A DNA stretch of 32,304 nucleotides, taken from assembly GCA_913042995.1 (NCBI GenBank), contig CAJWMA010000007.1, forward strand, positions 1-32,304. Direction: 5' to 3'. A program made the position numbers and the translations under genes. This document shows, piece by piece, positions 16,678-25,416 of this stretch (the stretch's first letter is position 1; the number at the start of each line of letters is the position of its first letter). The notes beneath the pieces are model-generated. The model did not search any database. It saw nothing but the letters and a program-made list of their open reading frames with translations, and was not told the origin of the DNA. The stretch comes from an uncultured bacterium. GTDB taxonomy: Bacteria; Planctomycetota; UBA8108.

Positions 16678-17412
16678 ATGAAAATCTGGGCAATCAGTGA
16701 TCTCCATCTCGGCTTTTCTACCGGAAAGTGGATGGACAAGTTCGGGGAGCACTGGAAGGGTCATCATGAGAAGGTCGAGACCGCCTGGAGGGAGCTGATT
16801 GAACCGGACGATCTCGTGTTGCTTCCCGGGGATTTCTCCTGGGCCATGAAGGCGGTAGATGTCGCTGTCGAGCTTGAGTGGCTCTCAGTGCTTCCCGGTA
16901 AGAAGGTGCTCATCAAGGGCAACCATGACTATTGGTGGCCTGGTTCGCACAAGAAGCTCAACGAGCTGCTTCCGGAGGACATCTACGCGATCAAGAAGAG
17001 GGCTGTGGTCGTGGACGGCGTTCCGATCATCGGCGTGCGCGGGGGGGACTTCATCCCGTGGTGTCCTCCTGATGAGGAACTTGGAGCGGAGGCCCTGGAG
17101 AAGGCCTTCGCGACACTTCAGAAGGAGCGCCGGGAGCTGCTCCAGTCCATCGAATACCTTGCGGGTATCTACGAGGGAGAGCAGCGGCCGATCGCGCTCT
17201 TTCATTATCCTCCCTACCGGATCGGTTCCAGCGAGAGCGCCTTTACCCGGATCCTTGAGTCGGCTGGCTGCAGCCATTGTCTCTTCGGGCATCTTCATAC
17301 CAGCCCCGAGTGGGAGAGGGTCTTCAAGGGCGAGTCCAATGGGGTGAGCTACCGGCTGGTGAGTTGCGATTACCTGGATTTCAGGCCGCTCCTGATCGAT
17401 GAGCGTGATTGA
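16678..17412 (+). CDS. Metallophosphoesterase (calcineurin-like)
   Basis: 244 residues from the ATG at 16678; no strong ribosome binding site is seen. All five blocks of the calcineurin-like metal site are present: SDLHLG near residue 7, LLPGDFSW, IKGNHDYWW, ALFHYPPY and LFGHLHT. These give the Asp, His and Asn ligands for two metal ions. The GDFSWA and NHDYWW wording is typical of a small cytoplasmic group of predicted phosphohydrolases (COG1768 style) whose substrate is unknown. It diverges from the acidic hypothetical gene across about 100 bases and converges on the HAD gene with a 26-base gap. Confidence 0.9.
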   Translation: MKIWAISDLHLGFSTGKWMDKFGEHWKGHHEKVETAWRELIEPDDLVLLPGDFSWAMKAVDVAVELEWLSVLPGKKVLIKGNHDYWWPGSHKKLNELLPEDIYAIKKRAVVVDGVPIIGVRGGDFIPWCPPDEELGAEALEKAFATLQKERRELLQSIEYLAGIYEGEQRPIALFHYPPYRIGSSESAFTRILESAGCSHCLFGHLHTSPEWERVFKGESNGVSYRLVSCDYLDFRPLLIDERD

Positions 17413-17438
17413 GCGGGTTGCCGCTGCCGGTCGCGCGG

Positions 17439-18101
17439 TCAGCCAAGGAGGCTGTCGAGCTCGATCTTTTCGAACCCATTAAAGACGGCGGTTGCCTCGC
17501 CGAGAGAATCGGCCGGATGTGTCGTAGCCAGGGCAAAGACAGCCATGCCAGCCGCGTTGGCCGCCTCGATCCCGGTCGGCGAGTCCTCGAAGGCGAGGCA
17601 GCGGTTCGGGGCGAGGTCCAGGGCCGCGGCGGCATCCAGGTAGGTCTGCGGATGCGGCTTGGGTAGCTCGACATCCCTGCGGCAGGTGATGGACTCAAAT
17701 AGCTCGGCGTAGCCGCCGGCCTCAAGGAAGAGCTCCGGATTGCGGCTGGATGTGGCGACAGCCGTTTTCAGTCCCCGGTCGCGAGCCGCGGTAACGAATT
17801 CGCGTGCTCCCGGAACCCTCTGGACGCCTTCCTCGCCCAGTACGATGCGGACATGGTCCTCCTTGAGCTGCATGAGCTCCAGGAGCCGTTGCTCTTCAAG
17901 CGGGCCGAGGATGCTCATCAGCACGTTTTCCCTGGAGATTCCCAGTCCGGTGTCTCGATAGGCTTCCCAGGAATAATCTATTCCTGCGGTTGCGAGGGTC
18001 GCCCGGTAGGCTTTCCAGTGGACCCGCTCCGAGGAGACGAGGACTCCATCCATGTCGAAGATAAGAGCCTGGGGATGATCCGTGGGTGTCTGCATATCCA
18101 T
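17439..18101 (-). CDS. HAD-superfamily phosphatase, beta-phosphoglucomutase-like subclass
   Basis: 220 residues from the ATG at 18101; a second ATG two codons later (18095) is also possible, and neither has a clear ribosome binding site. HAD motif I is FDMDGVL with Asp16 and Asp18, then a helical cap with WEAYRDTGLG. Motif II is VATSSRN, motif III is around KPHPQTYL, and motif IV is AFEDSPTGIEAA. Size and cap type fit the phosphoglycolate phosphatase, beta-phosphoglucomutase or sugar-phosphatase group. With a glycerate kinase nearby, phosphoglycolate is one candidate substrate, but this is only a guess. It is transcribed away from tRNA-Cys. Confidence 0.88.
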   Translation of the reverse strand: MDMQTPTDHPQALIFDMDGVLVSSERVHWKAYRATLATAGIDYSWEAYRDTGLGISRENVLMSILGPLEEQRLLELMQLKEDHVRIVLGEEGVQRVPGAREFVTAARDRGLKTAVATSSRNPELFLEAGGYAELFESITCRRDVELPKPHPQTYLDAAAALDLAPNRCLAFEDSPTGIEAANAAGMAVFALATTHPADSLGEATAVFNGFEKIELDSLLG

Positions 18102-18153
18102 CTCGGGAGGATCGGGGTTCTTTTTGCCCCCATCTGGCTGTTGCCATTGCCCG

Positions 18154-18182
18154 TTGTCAAGACTGGAGCCGTCTGCTATAAA
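18154..18182 (+). promoter_or_regulatory. Sigma70-like promoter for tRNA-Cys
   Basis: TTGTCA at 18154-18159, a 17-base spacer, and TATAAA at 18177-18182. Transcription would begin near 18189, about 20 bases before the mature tRNA. This is the best-matching promoter I could see in the window. Confidence 0.7.
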
Positions 18183-18210
18183 CGGGTTTCAAGTGCAGAG
18201 GGGACCGAGA

Positions 18211-18284
18211 GGCGGCATGGCCAAGTGGTAAGGCAACGGTTTGCAAAACCGTCATCCCCGGTTCGAATCCGGGTGCCGCCTCCA
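18211..18284 (+). tRNA. tRNA-Cys (anticodon GCA)
   Basis: The acceptor stem GGCGGCA (18211-18217) pairs with TGCCGCC (18274-18280). The D arm has the short three-base stem GCC/GGC usual for tRNA-Cys. The anticodon stem ACGGT/ACCGT encloses the loop TTGCAAA with GCA at 18243-18245. The T arm has GGTTCGAATCC. The discriminator base is T (18281), a cysteine identity element, and CCA is encoded at 18282-18284. Five T follow the CCA and may help termination. Confidence 0.97.
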
Positions 18285-18288
18285 TTTT

Positions 18289-20415
18289 TCAGCTCGGCGA
18301 GATTCCATCCTTTGCCTGGGCGGCCAGCGCTCTCTGGTAGCTTGCGGCGCCCATCAACTGCTCCATCTCCTTGAGCCGGCTGTCGATGACCGATGCCACC
18401 GGTCTTGAGAAATCCTCGCTTTGCAGCCGGGCTGTGGGGGCGCTGCTCTCAAGGAAGGAGAGCGCGCTGGTGTATTTCTTCAGTGCGGCTCCCAATTGGA
18501 CCCGCTCGCGTTCGAGGTCGCCCATGAGAAGATGGCAGGTGGAGAGCTCCAGCACATCGCCGAGCGCCGCGGCTGTTTTTTCAGCTTCATTGTAGAGAGA
18601 GAGCCCCTCTTCGTAGGCTCGTCTCTCCCTGGCGATCATCGCCCGGGCTCGTAGAACCTTGAGCAGGCTCCTCTTGTCGTCAACCGCGCGCACCAGCTTC
18701 TCGGCATCCATGAATTCGGTCTCGGCCTCCAGGAAACGGTCGGCCTTCTGATGGAGCTGGCCGATCTGTACCTTCATCGCGGCGAGCAGGCTTGTTCCCT
18801 TTTCACCGTCGCTTCCCTGCAGCTTTGCCACGATTTCCCGGTAGCTCTTCATGGCCTCGTTCTCTCGTCCGCATTGGTAGAGGACATTGGCGAACTGGAC
18901 CCTTGTTGCCAGCCAGATGGCTTCTTCACCCAGCTCGCGCGCCAGCTCTCCACCTTCCTCGTAGTGGGCCGCCGCCGCGTCGAGATCTTCCCGCAGGTAA
19001 TGTATATTTCCGATCTGGTGCAGGACGCGGGCGAGATTGGCCTGGTCGCCGCTGTTTTTGAGCTCCTGTTTTACCTGCTCGTAGAGATCGAGGGCTTCAT
19101 CGTATCGATTGTCGTTCTTGTAGATGATAGCAAGGTTTCCGAGGCTGACCGTCCGTATGTTGCCGGAAGTCGTCTCGATGGTCTCCAGCAGAACCTTCTT
19201 GGCCAGGCCGTGGTAGCCCAGTCTCAGCAGCTCCTCGATGAAGCATTTCTGGAGTTGGCTGGCCTCCTCGTAGTGCCCCGCGCGCAGGAGGAACTCCCTG
19301 GCGTTGTACATCGACCAGGTGTTGGTGCTGCTTCCGGGCAGGCGCAGGTAGTAGTTCGCGGCACAGGAGCGCAGAGCGCGAATCCGCTCGGCGTCGGGGG
19401 AGTGAAATCCCTGGCAGGCCGCGTCGTTTACAAAGGGATGAAGCTGGCAGCTGATGCCGGTGGAGCCATCTCTCCCGCTCACCTGCAGCAGCCCGTATTC
19501 TTCGAGCTCAACCAGACGCTCGTCGGTATTTTCCCGGCTCAACTCGATCTCCTCTTCAATTCCATCGCAGAGGCTGCGGAGCAAGCCCCGGGTCAGCGGA
19601 CGTCCGAATTCAGCCAGGATTTCAAGCAGTTCCCTGGTCGCCGGGCGAAGCGTCTCCATGGCTTTCAGGTAGGCGCTCTCGAGATCTGGTCCATTTTCTC
19701 TCTGCCGTTCGAGCTCGGTCCGGCCTGTAGAGCTGGAGCTCATTCGCGCGAGGAGTCGAAGCAGGAGTGGATTGGAGATGTCGCGGGGGACAGCGCTTTC
19801 GGTCGCCAGCAGGGCCCAGAAATCCCGTGTCTCCACCAGGGAGAGCCCCGGAAGTTCGATCCGTTCTATTCCGGTTCCCGCCGGGGGGGGCTCGGAAGAG
19901 GTGAAGATGAGCATTCCCGAGGCGCTTTTTTCAAGACTCGAGCAGGCTGAGACGAAGTTCTTGAGTGACACCTGGGAATCGTCATCTTCGCCGATTGCGA
20001 GATGATGGAAATCATCGAAAAAGACGGCCACCGGATGCATGCTGAGTAGGTTGACCAGAACGGAGAGCTTTGCTTCGAGCTGTGATCTCTGCCCGAGCAC
20101 CTTGTCCAGGTCTTCGATTCCAGCCTGCAGCAGGAAATCGTTGAGCCAGTACAGAGCCTCCTCGATGCGCATACCCCGGTAGCAGATGATTCTCTTCATC
20201 GCCCTGAATCGTTTCGAGGCCGAGAGGGTGTCGATGACAGTTGTGGTCTTGCCTGTTCCCGGCGGCGCATCGATCCACAGCGCCGCGGCTGTTTGGCTCT
20301 CGATGAACCGGGCAACCCTGTCCATTGACATGGTGCGCAGGCGGCTGCGAAGGCAGAATGGTGCTTCCAGGCTGACAAGTGTTCTCTCACCAGACCCGTT
20401 GAGATACTCGTTCAT
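18289..20415 (-). CDS. STAND-type ATPase with C-terminal TPR repeats
   Basis: 708 residues from the ATG at 20415; no good ribosome binding site is seen, and an internal start at Met29 is possible. Walker A is PPGTGKTTT (GTGKTT at 53-58) and Walker B is VAVFFDDF (129-136). A sensor-like LIFTSSEP strand and a winged-helix-like region at about 255-340 follow. The second half (about 420-690) is tetratricopeptide repeats such as LGNLAIIYKNDNRYDEALDLYEQ and LHQIGNIHYLREDLDAAAAHYEE. This is the MalT/AfsR-like signalling ATPase plan, in which ligand binding to the repeats triggers oligomerisation. No DNA-binding or other effector domain can be seen at either end, so its output is unknown. The stop lies four bases from the end of convergent tRNA-Cys. 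Confidence 0.85.
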   Translation of the reverse strand: MNEYLNGSGERTLVSLEAPFCLRSRLRTMSMDRVARFIESQTAAALWIDAPPGTGKTTTVIDTLSASKRFRAMKRIICYRGMRIEEALYWLNDFLLQAGIEDLDKVLGQRSQLEAKLSVLVNLLSMHPVAVFFDDFHHLAIGEDDDSQVSLKNFVSACSSLEKSASGMLIFTSSEPPPAGTGIERIELPGLSLVETRDFWALLATESAVPRDISNPLLLRLLARMSSSSTGRTELERQRENGPDLESAYLKAMETLRPATRELLEILAEFGRPLTRGLLRSLCDGIEEEIELSRENTDERLVELEEYGLLQVSGRDGSTGISCQLHPFVNDAACQGFHSPDAERIRALRSCAANYYLRLPGSSTNTWSMYNAREFLLRAGHYEEASQLQKCFIEELLRLGYHGLAKKVLLETIETTSGNIRTVSLGNLAIIYKNDNRYDEALDLYEQVKQELKNSGDQANLARVLHQIGNIHYLREDLDAAAAHYEEGGELARELGEEAIWLATRVQFANVLYQCGRENEAMKSYREIVAKLQGSDGEKGTSLLAAMKVQIGQLHQKADRFLEAETEFMDAEKLVRAVDDKRSLLKVLRARAMIARERRAYEEGLSLYNEAEKTAAALGDVLELSTCHLLMGDLERERVQLGAALKKYTSALSFLESSAPTARLQSEDFSRPVASVIDSRLKEMEQLMGAASYQRALAAQAKDGISPS

Positions 20416-20625
20416 GCAGTTTTATCGACGGAGAGAGAAGCCGCCCTTGATCTCATCAGGGTGGGAGGGCTCGTTCTGATAAGAGAGCTAAGCTTTCAAG
20501 GGCCGATAGGGTCGAGCCAGGGGGCGGAAGCCGCTCTCTCACAGGATATTGGGAACAACTGGGCGGCCTGGAGCGCGGCTGGGTGAGGGCCAGTAGCAGT
20601 CCAGGAGCCGGGTCCGGCTGGCAGC

Positions 20626-22074
20626 TCAGTCGGAGCGGTTTCTGCCCCTGGGGTTGAACCGGGCTCTCTGCTCCCCGCCGGTGGCGGCAGAGTATTTCTT
20701 GGCTGTTTCAATTACGTGCCGCTTCCAGAGCAGATCAAGCTCTTCGGTTTCCTTTTTGAAGTGTGTCGTGAGAGCCTTCTCCTGGAAGTTGACGTAGCTG
20801 AGCCAGTAGGTCTTGAGAGCATCTTCGTCGTCTTCGGGCGGAGCAAGGGGAGCCTCCTGACCTTTCAGGTCGCGAAGAAGAGCCTGCAGGTAGCGCGGGC
20901 TCTTGCGAACCCTGTAGAGGAAATCGACAAGGGTCATCGCCATTGCGCGGCTGCGTTTTTCCTGCCGCCGTTTGATCTCCTGTGATTCGAGGAGGTAGTA
21001 GATGTTGTCTTCATTGTTTTCCGCGCTGAGAACATCCGCGGCAGTCTTGAAGTTCCGGTAGAAATAGGCCTTGTCTCGAGCATCCTTGCCGCGGCTCATC
21101 TTGGCCATGCCGATGATCTGCTCTGCGATCCCGTCCTGCAGCCACCAGCCAACCCGGCGGTCGGTTCCGTTGAGATAGGTGATCGCATCGGTTGCAAGAA
21201 TCCTGGTTGCGGCCGCGCTTTCGGGTTGCCAGAGCGTTGTGTGTTCCTCGTTCGTATAGCCGTACTCCGCGTTTTTCGCGTAGTCAACCTGGTCGACAAT
21301 CTCTGCGAATTGCTGGTATTGCTGCTCGGAGCGCAGGAGAACAAACTGGACCTTGGCGGGCCAGAGAAGAGCATTCTTGCCCTTGATTCCGAGGAAACTG
21401 GAGACCAGCTTCTTCGAGTTCTTCAGATGGCTGACGAGCTGCGCCATCTTGGGGTGCTTGGCCGAGGAGAGCGTGGTGTGGATAAGGAAATCCTGGTCCT
21501 CGTAGGTATGAAACTCAATGTTGAGGGTCTCGCTGAGGGACGCGGCCCACTCTTTTTTGCGGATGACATCAGCGGCGAACTGGTTGGCGTCTACTGTCAG
21601 TTCGCTTCCCGCGGTTCCCTCTTCTCCCGTGGCCGCGGGACTCTCAGGCGCCGCCGGAGCCTCAGCCTCGACCGGAGATGGAGCTTTGGTTATGACGATT
21701 TCGGGGGTGGCCTCAGCCTCGGCCGGGTTTCCGGAGGAACTCCGGCTTCCGGAGCCGCTGGACCGTTTCGCGATTTCGGTTTTGAGTACCCAGGTGCTTC
21801 CGTAGCGTACGTAGCCGAGAGAGTCGCGGGCGCCTTCGTGATCTTCGTCGATCAGGAGAGTCTCTTTCAGGTAGAAGGCGGCGTGGCTGCCAAGCTGGTT
21901 CTGGCTGCACCAGAGAGAGAATTGAAAGTGAGCGCTCGCATCTCGCGGAGGAACCTTGGCCGCCCGCCTGCAGTATTGCTCGAGTACGCTCTCACCCTTG
22001 GCGGGCTTGTCGTTCTGGGCTGTCAATGAACTCTGGATAAGAAGGACAGCGATGAGAATGAGGAGGTTCTTCAT
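20626..22074 (-). CDS. Exported peptidase-MA-like protein, apparent active-site loss
   Basis: 482 residues from the ATG at 22074 (GGAGT upstream). The signal peptide is MKNLLILIAVLLIQSSLTAQ. A helical TPR-like region comes next (SAHFQFSLWCSQNQLGSH, then YVRYGSTWV), a lead-in common in planctomycete exported proteins. A Ser/Pro/Glu/Ala-rich linker at about 105-165 separates it from a gluzincin-like domain (FLIHTT, FLGIKGK, VQFVLLRSEQQYQQF). The conserved helix around WWLQDGIAEQI matches the downstream Glu helix of peptidase MA proteins. The place where HExxH is expected reads ATDAITYL, so the protein is probably not a working zinc peptidase. It lies downstream of bamA but behind a terminator. 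Confidence 0.7.
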   Translation of the reverse strand: MKNLLILIAVLLIQSSLTAQNDKPAKGESVLEQYCRRAAKVPPRDASAHFQFSLWCSQNQLGSHAAFYLKETLLIDEDHEGARDSLGYVRYGSTWVLKTEIAKRSSGSGSRSSSGNPAEAEATPEIVITKAPSPVEAEAPAAPESPAATGEEGTAGSELTVDANQFAADVIRKKEWAASLSETLNIEFHTYEDQDFLIHTTLSSAKHPKMAQLVSHLKNSKKLVSSFLGIKGKNALLWPAKVQFVLLRSEQQYQQFAEIVDQVDYAKNAEYGYTNEEHTTLWQPESAAATRILATDAITYLNGTDRRVGWWLQDGIAEQIIGMAKMSRGKDARDKAYFYRNFKTAADVLSAENNEDNIYYLLESQEIKRRQEKRSRAMAMTLVDFLYRVRKSPRYLQALLRDLKGQEAPLAPPEDDEDALKTYWLSYVNFQEKALTTHFKKETEELDLLWKRHVIETAKKYSAATGGEQRARFNPRGRNRSD

Positions 22075-22194
22075 GACTGGAGTACTCCGGATAGTTCGTA
22101 AATTATTCAATAGGAAGATTGTAAGGCAATGACTGGCATGACGCCAGCGGCTAAGAGACCGGTGGGAGCTGAGTCGGAGGAGTTGCGATATCGT

Positions 22195-22224
22195 CAAAAA
22201 ACGCTCCAGGGACAGTTCTGGAGT
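22195..22224 (-). terminator. Intrinsic terminator after bamA
   Basis: On the minus strand CTCCAG, an eight-base loop, CTGGAG, then CG and six T. The plus-strand stem arms are 22204-22209 and 22218-22223, with the A-run at 22196-22201. It lies about 40 bases beyond the bamA stop. Confidence 0.7.
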
Positions 22225-22263
22225 GGTTTCCCGGCGACTTTTGGCTCCGTTGGGGAGGCCTGG

Positions 22264-24669
22264 TTAGAAAAGATTTCCGATCGAGAACAGGAAGAAGCGG
22301 GTTTCGTCCTGGGGCTCTCTCTGGATCGGTGTTCCGAAATAGAGCCCGATGGGAATCGGCATTCCACCGAGTAGCGGGAAATTGAGCCTCGCGCCGAATC
22401 CCAGCACATAACGCATGTCCTCAAATCGAAAATCCGAAGGATCCTGAAGATTGCCGTAGTCCAGGAAGACCACGCCTCGCAGAACCTGTTCGAATACCGG
22501 GAAGCCGTATTCGACTGTACCCCAGACCTGGCTGGTGGCGCCGGTGGGGATGCCGTTTTCGTGCGGCCCCATGCCCCTGTAGCGAAAGCCCTTGACGTTC
22601 TGCGGGCCGCCGAGGAAGAGGCGCTCGAAAATAGGAATTTCATCCGTGTCGCCGAAGGGTTCGATCAATCCAAGGTTTGCCTTGAGCGCCACCACGTGAT
22701 GGTTGCCGTCCTCCTGCTTGTAAACGGGGAAGACAAGGCTCTGGCCGATCCGGATCTTGTGGAAATCGATCTCGCTGCCGAAGAAGCTGCCGGCGATCTC
22801 GTAGTCCAGGGTTTCCTTGTGTCCGGCATAGGGGCCTTCATAGGGACGGTAGAGCAGCTTGTCGTATTCGAGTCCCAGGGTCAGGCCAATAATGTCGGTG
22901 GTGCCCGCGACATCCTTGGCATCCTGGGGAGCATCGTCGTCGACATTGTCGACCTTGATGTTGCCGACGCGGGCTCCGATCCTGGTCCGGAGATCCCGGT
23001 CAAAATCAAAGGCGTGGCTTATGCTCGGCAGGAAGCCGGTATGGCGTTCTTCCCAGCGCCGCCGCCACCACTTGATGCTTCGGAAGTTGAGCCGCAGAGA
23101 ATTCCTGGTGTCCATCAGGTAGGGCTCGACAAAGGTCAGCTGATATCTCGACCAGATGGTTCCGGGAGAAAGATTGATCGACAGGGTTTGCCCCGCCCCG
23201 GTGAAGGCCGTTCTCAGGTCGTAGAGGGATTCCGGGGTATCGAGGATGTCGAAGTTTTTCTTTGTCAGCTGGATGTTGCCGAAGATTCCATGTCCGGCGG
23301 AGACTCCGAAACCAAACATGATGTTGCCGAAGTTGGGTACCTCGTTGACATTGACGATCACGTCACGGTAGGACGGCCGCGAGGTCGGCTCGTAGGAATA
23401 GTCTATTCGCTGGAAGATGCCGAGGCGGCTGAGGTTCGAGTTGCTCTTGACCAGCCTGGAGTTGTCAATTTTCTCGCCCGGGTAAAATTCCAGTTCTCTC
23501 CGGATGACCCTGTCCTGGGTAAAGAGGTTGCCCTTGACCTTGATCTTGTTGATGTGGATCTCGTTGTTTTCTTCGATGTCGAAGCGCACCCGCATGGTTG
23601 GCTTGTCGAGCGAGTGGGAGAACTTGGGTGAGACCTGGGCAAAGAGATAGGCCCTGTCCTTGTAGTAGTCGAGGATCGTCTTTTTGTCCTGGTCGAGTTT
23701 TTCCTGGTTGAATCGGCTCCCCTCCCTGGCGACGGTGAGCTCCTTCAGTACCTGCTCAGAGAAGACCGTATTCCCGGTAAACAGGTAGCCATCGAAGAGG
23801 TATTGTTCTCCCTCCGCGATGACAATCTCGATATCGAGGCCATCCTTTTCAGGGAGGATCTCGATGGAGCTCGGTTCAATCTGGACATCCATGTAGCCGT
23901 GGCTGCGGTAGAACTTCTTGAGATTGACGATGTCCATTCGCAGGTCGCTGTGTTTGAAATACCCTGGGGTGAAGAGGCTGAGAATCCAGAAGCCCTTCGT
24001 CTTGGTCGTCATGTTCCCCTGGAGCTCACTGTCGGAGAAGGCGTTGTTTCCGCTGAAGCGGATGTTCTCGATCTGGACCCGGCTGCCTTCGGATATGGTG
24101 AAGGAAACGATCGCTCCGCGTTTACCCGTCTCGATTTTGTGATCGACCGCGACAAAGAGAAAACCCTCATCCAGGTATTTCTTTCTGATGGCCTGTCTGT
24201 CCTGCTCGACCAGGTATTCGTTGAACAGATCTCCTTCCTGCAGCCGGAGGGAGGGGGTGCTTGAGTAGAAGTCGCTTTCACTCAGCTGGTCACGGCCCAG
24301 GTAGAGCACCTTGTAGACAATTGGCTTTTCTTCCACCACGAAGCGGATAGCCACACCGTCTTCGAATTTGCTCTCGTAGGGGCCGAGCACGCGCTTGAAT
24401 TTTCCAAGCGCGAATAGTTGAGCGGCTTCCCGTTCGACAGCTTCAGGGTTGTAGCGCTCACCGATCCTGAATTGAAGCCGACCGAGAATTTCCGATTCGG
24501 GCGTCTTGTCGAGCCCCTCGATGGTGATTTTGCGGATCTGTTTTCCGCTCAGTGGTGACTGCTGCGCCAGGGCGTTTCCCGGGGCAAGAGAAAGCGCAAG
24601 CGCAAGCACGGCAAAGCACCCTAGCGCCAGGCTTCTGATCAAGCAGGATTTTTGGATTAAAAACGCCAT
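22264..24669 (-). CDS. bamA: BamA, outer membrane protein assembly factor
   Basis: 801 residues from the ATG at 24669, preceded by GGTGGGG; an in-frame start at 24774 would put 35 non-signal residues in front of the signal peptide, so I rejected it. Signal peptide at about 1-36 ends near NALAQQ. Five POTRA domains follow, each with a beta-strand start such as IRKITIEGLDKTPES, VQIENIRFSGNNAFSD, YLFDGYLFTGNTVFSE and INKIKVKGNLFTQDR. The Omp85 barrel begins near residue 450 and has the VKGFRYRG motif of the loop that plugs the barrel. The last residue is Phe, as in outer membrane barrels. The protein folds and inserts outer membrane proteins. This shows a diderm cell plan. Confidence 0.95.
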   Translation of the reverse strand: MAFLIQKSCLIRSLALGCFAVLALALSLAPGNALAQQSPLSGKQIRKITIEGLDKTPESEILGRLQFRIGERYNPEAVEREAAQLFALGKFKRVLGPYESKFEDGVAIRFVVEEKPIVYKVLYLGRDQLSESDFYSSTPSLRLQEGDLFNEYLVEQDRQAIRKKYLDEGFLFVAVDHKIETGKRGAIVSFTISEGSRVQIENIRFSGNNAFSDSELQGNMTTKTKGFWILSLFTPGYFKHSDLRMDIVNLKKFYRSHGYMDVQIEPSSIEILPEKDGLDIEIVIAEGEQYLFDGYLFTGNTVFSEQVLKELTVAREGSRFNQEKLDQDKKTILDYYKDRAYLFAQVSPKFSHSLDKPTMRVRFDIEENNEIHINKIKVKGNLFTQDRVIRRELEFYPGEKIDNSRLVKSNSNLSRLGIFQRIDYSYEPTSRPSYRDVIVNVNEVPNFGNIMFGFGVSAGHGIFGNIQLTKKNFDILDTPESLYDLRTAFTGAGQTLSINLSPGTIWSRYQLTFVEPYLMDTRNSLRLNFRSIKWWRRRWEERHTGFLPSISHAFDFDRDLRTRIGARVGNIKVDNVDDDAPQDAKDVAGTTDIIGLTLGLEYDKLLYRPYEGPYAGHKETLDYEIAGSFFGSEIDFHKIRIGQSLVFPVYKQEDGNHHVVALKANLGLIEPFGDTDEIPIFERLFLGGPQNVKGFRYRGMGPHENGIPTGATSQVWGTVEYGFPVFEQVLRGVVFLDYGNLQDPSDFRFEDMRYVLGFGARLNFPLLGGMPIPIGLYFGTPIQREPQDETRFFLFSIGNLF

Positions 24670-24945
24670 CTGACCCCACCGTTTTAGTGAAAAGATCGGG
24701 GGTGTCAAGTTATCAAGGAGCTTTCGGCGGTTCTTTGGCTGAATTGTCCCGATTTTGGACGAGTCGGTCCGCAACAGGTATCAAACAATCCAGGAGAGAA
24801 TTTAAGGGCCAGGTCCTAATTCCTTGTATCCGTATAGCTTGGGGGCTGCGGCCGGTTGTTTCTAGCGGCGGTACGGGACTTGCTCCTTGTCAGTATGTAA
24901 AAGACCCTATTTTGTTGATCCATCTCACTTTGCAGAGGCGACACC

Positions 24946-25398
24946 ATGGAAGCCAAGATCATCTCAATTGAAGAAGCCAACCGTATGCTCCCACTTCTGA
25001 AGGGGATCGTTGGTGACATCATGATGAATTGGAAGGCGATCATTGAGAAGCGTGCGGAACTCGAATGCATCGAGAAAGGAGTCCGCGGTTTCGAGGCGGG
25101 ACTTGATCTGCTGGACAGGGAAAATGATCTTCGTGATCTGAAGCATCAGCTCAACAGCCTGATCGACAAGATCAACAGCTACATCCGGGAGGTTGAAGCT
25201 CTTGGTTGTTTTGTGGAGGAGTTCAAGAGAGGAGTCGTGAACTTTCCATCGCTCTATAATGGCCGAAAGGTCTTTCTCTGCTGGCAGCCCGGCGACCTTA
25301 GCGTGGGGTACTGGCACGAACTGGATGAGACCTTCAACGACCGCGTGGCGATCCGTGATCTCTCAGAGTTCCTGTGCCACAACCCGGTACACGAGTAG
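24946..25398 (+). CDS. DUF2203 family protein
   Basis: 150 residues; ATG at 24946 behind GAGG. The N-terminus IISIEEANRMLPLLKGIV is the family start. A long coiled-coil helix pair follows (about 25-90), and the C-terminal block has VVNFPSLYNGRKVFLCWQPGD and GYWHELDETFNDR. No biochemical function is known for DUF2203. No signal peptide is present, so it is cytoplasmic. It converges on the YebC gene with an 18-base gap and diverges from bamA. Confidence 0.88.
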   Translation: MEAKIISIEEANRMLPLLKGIVGDIMMNWKAIIEKRAELECIEKGVRGFEAGLDLLDRENDLRDLKHQLNSLIDKINSYIREVEALGCFVEEFKRGVVNFPSLYNGRKVFLCWQPGDLSVGYWHELDETFNDRVAIRDLSEFLCHNPVHE

Positions 25399-25416
25399 CG
25401 CAACCAGGGAGGCTGC

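Noticed and set aside
18264-18284. tRNA-Cys 3' end as an integration (att) site
   Set aside because: I saw no second copy of the tRNA 3' end in the window, no integrase gene, and no change in gene style next to it.
18751-19950. 399-codon open frame on the plus strand
   Set aside because: It is antisense to the STAND-TPR gene, whose Walker motifs and TPR repeats are convincing. The frame has no recognisable domain.
22561-23631. 356-codon open frame on the plus strand
   Set aside because: It is antisense to the bamA barrel and POTRA region and shows no family features.
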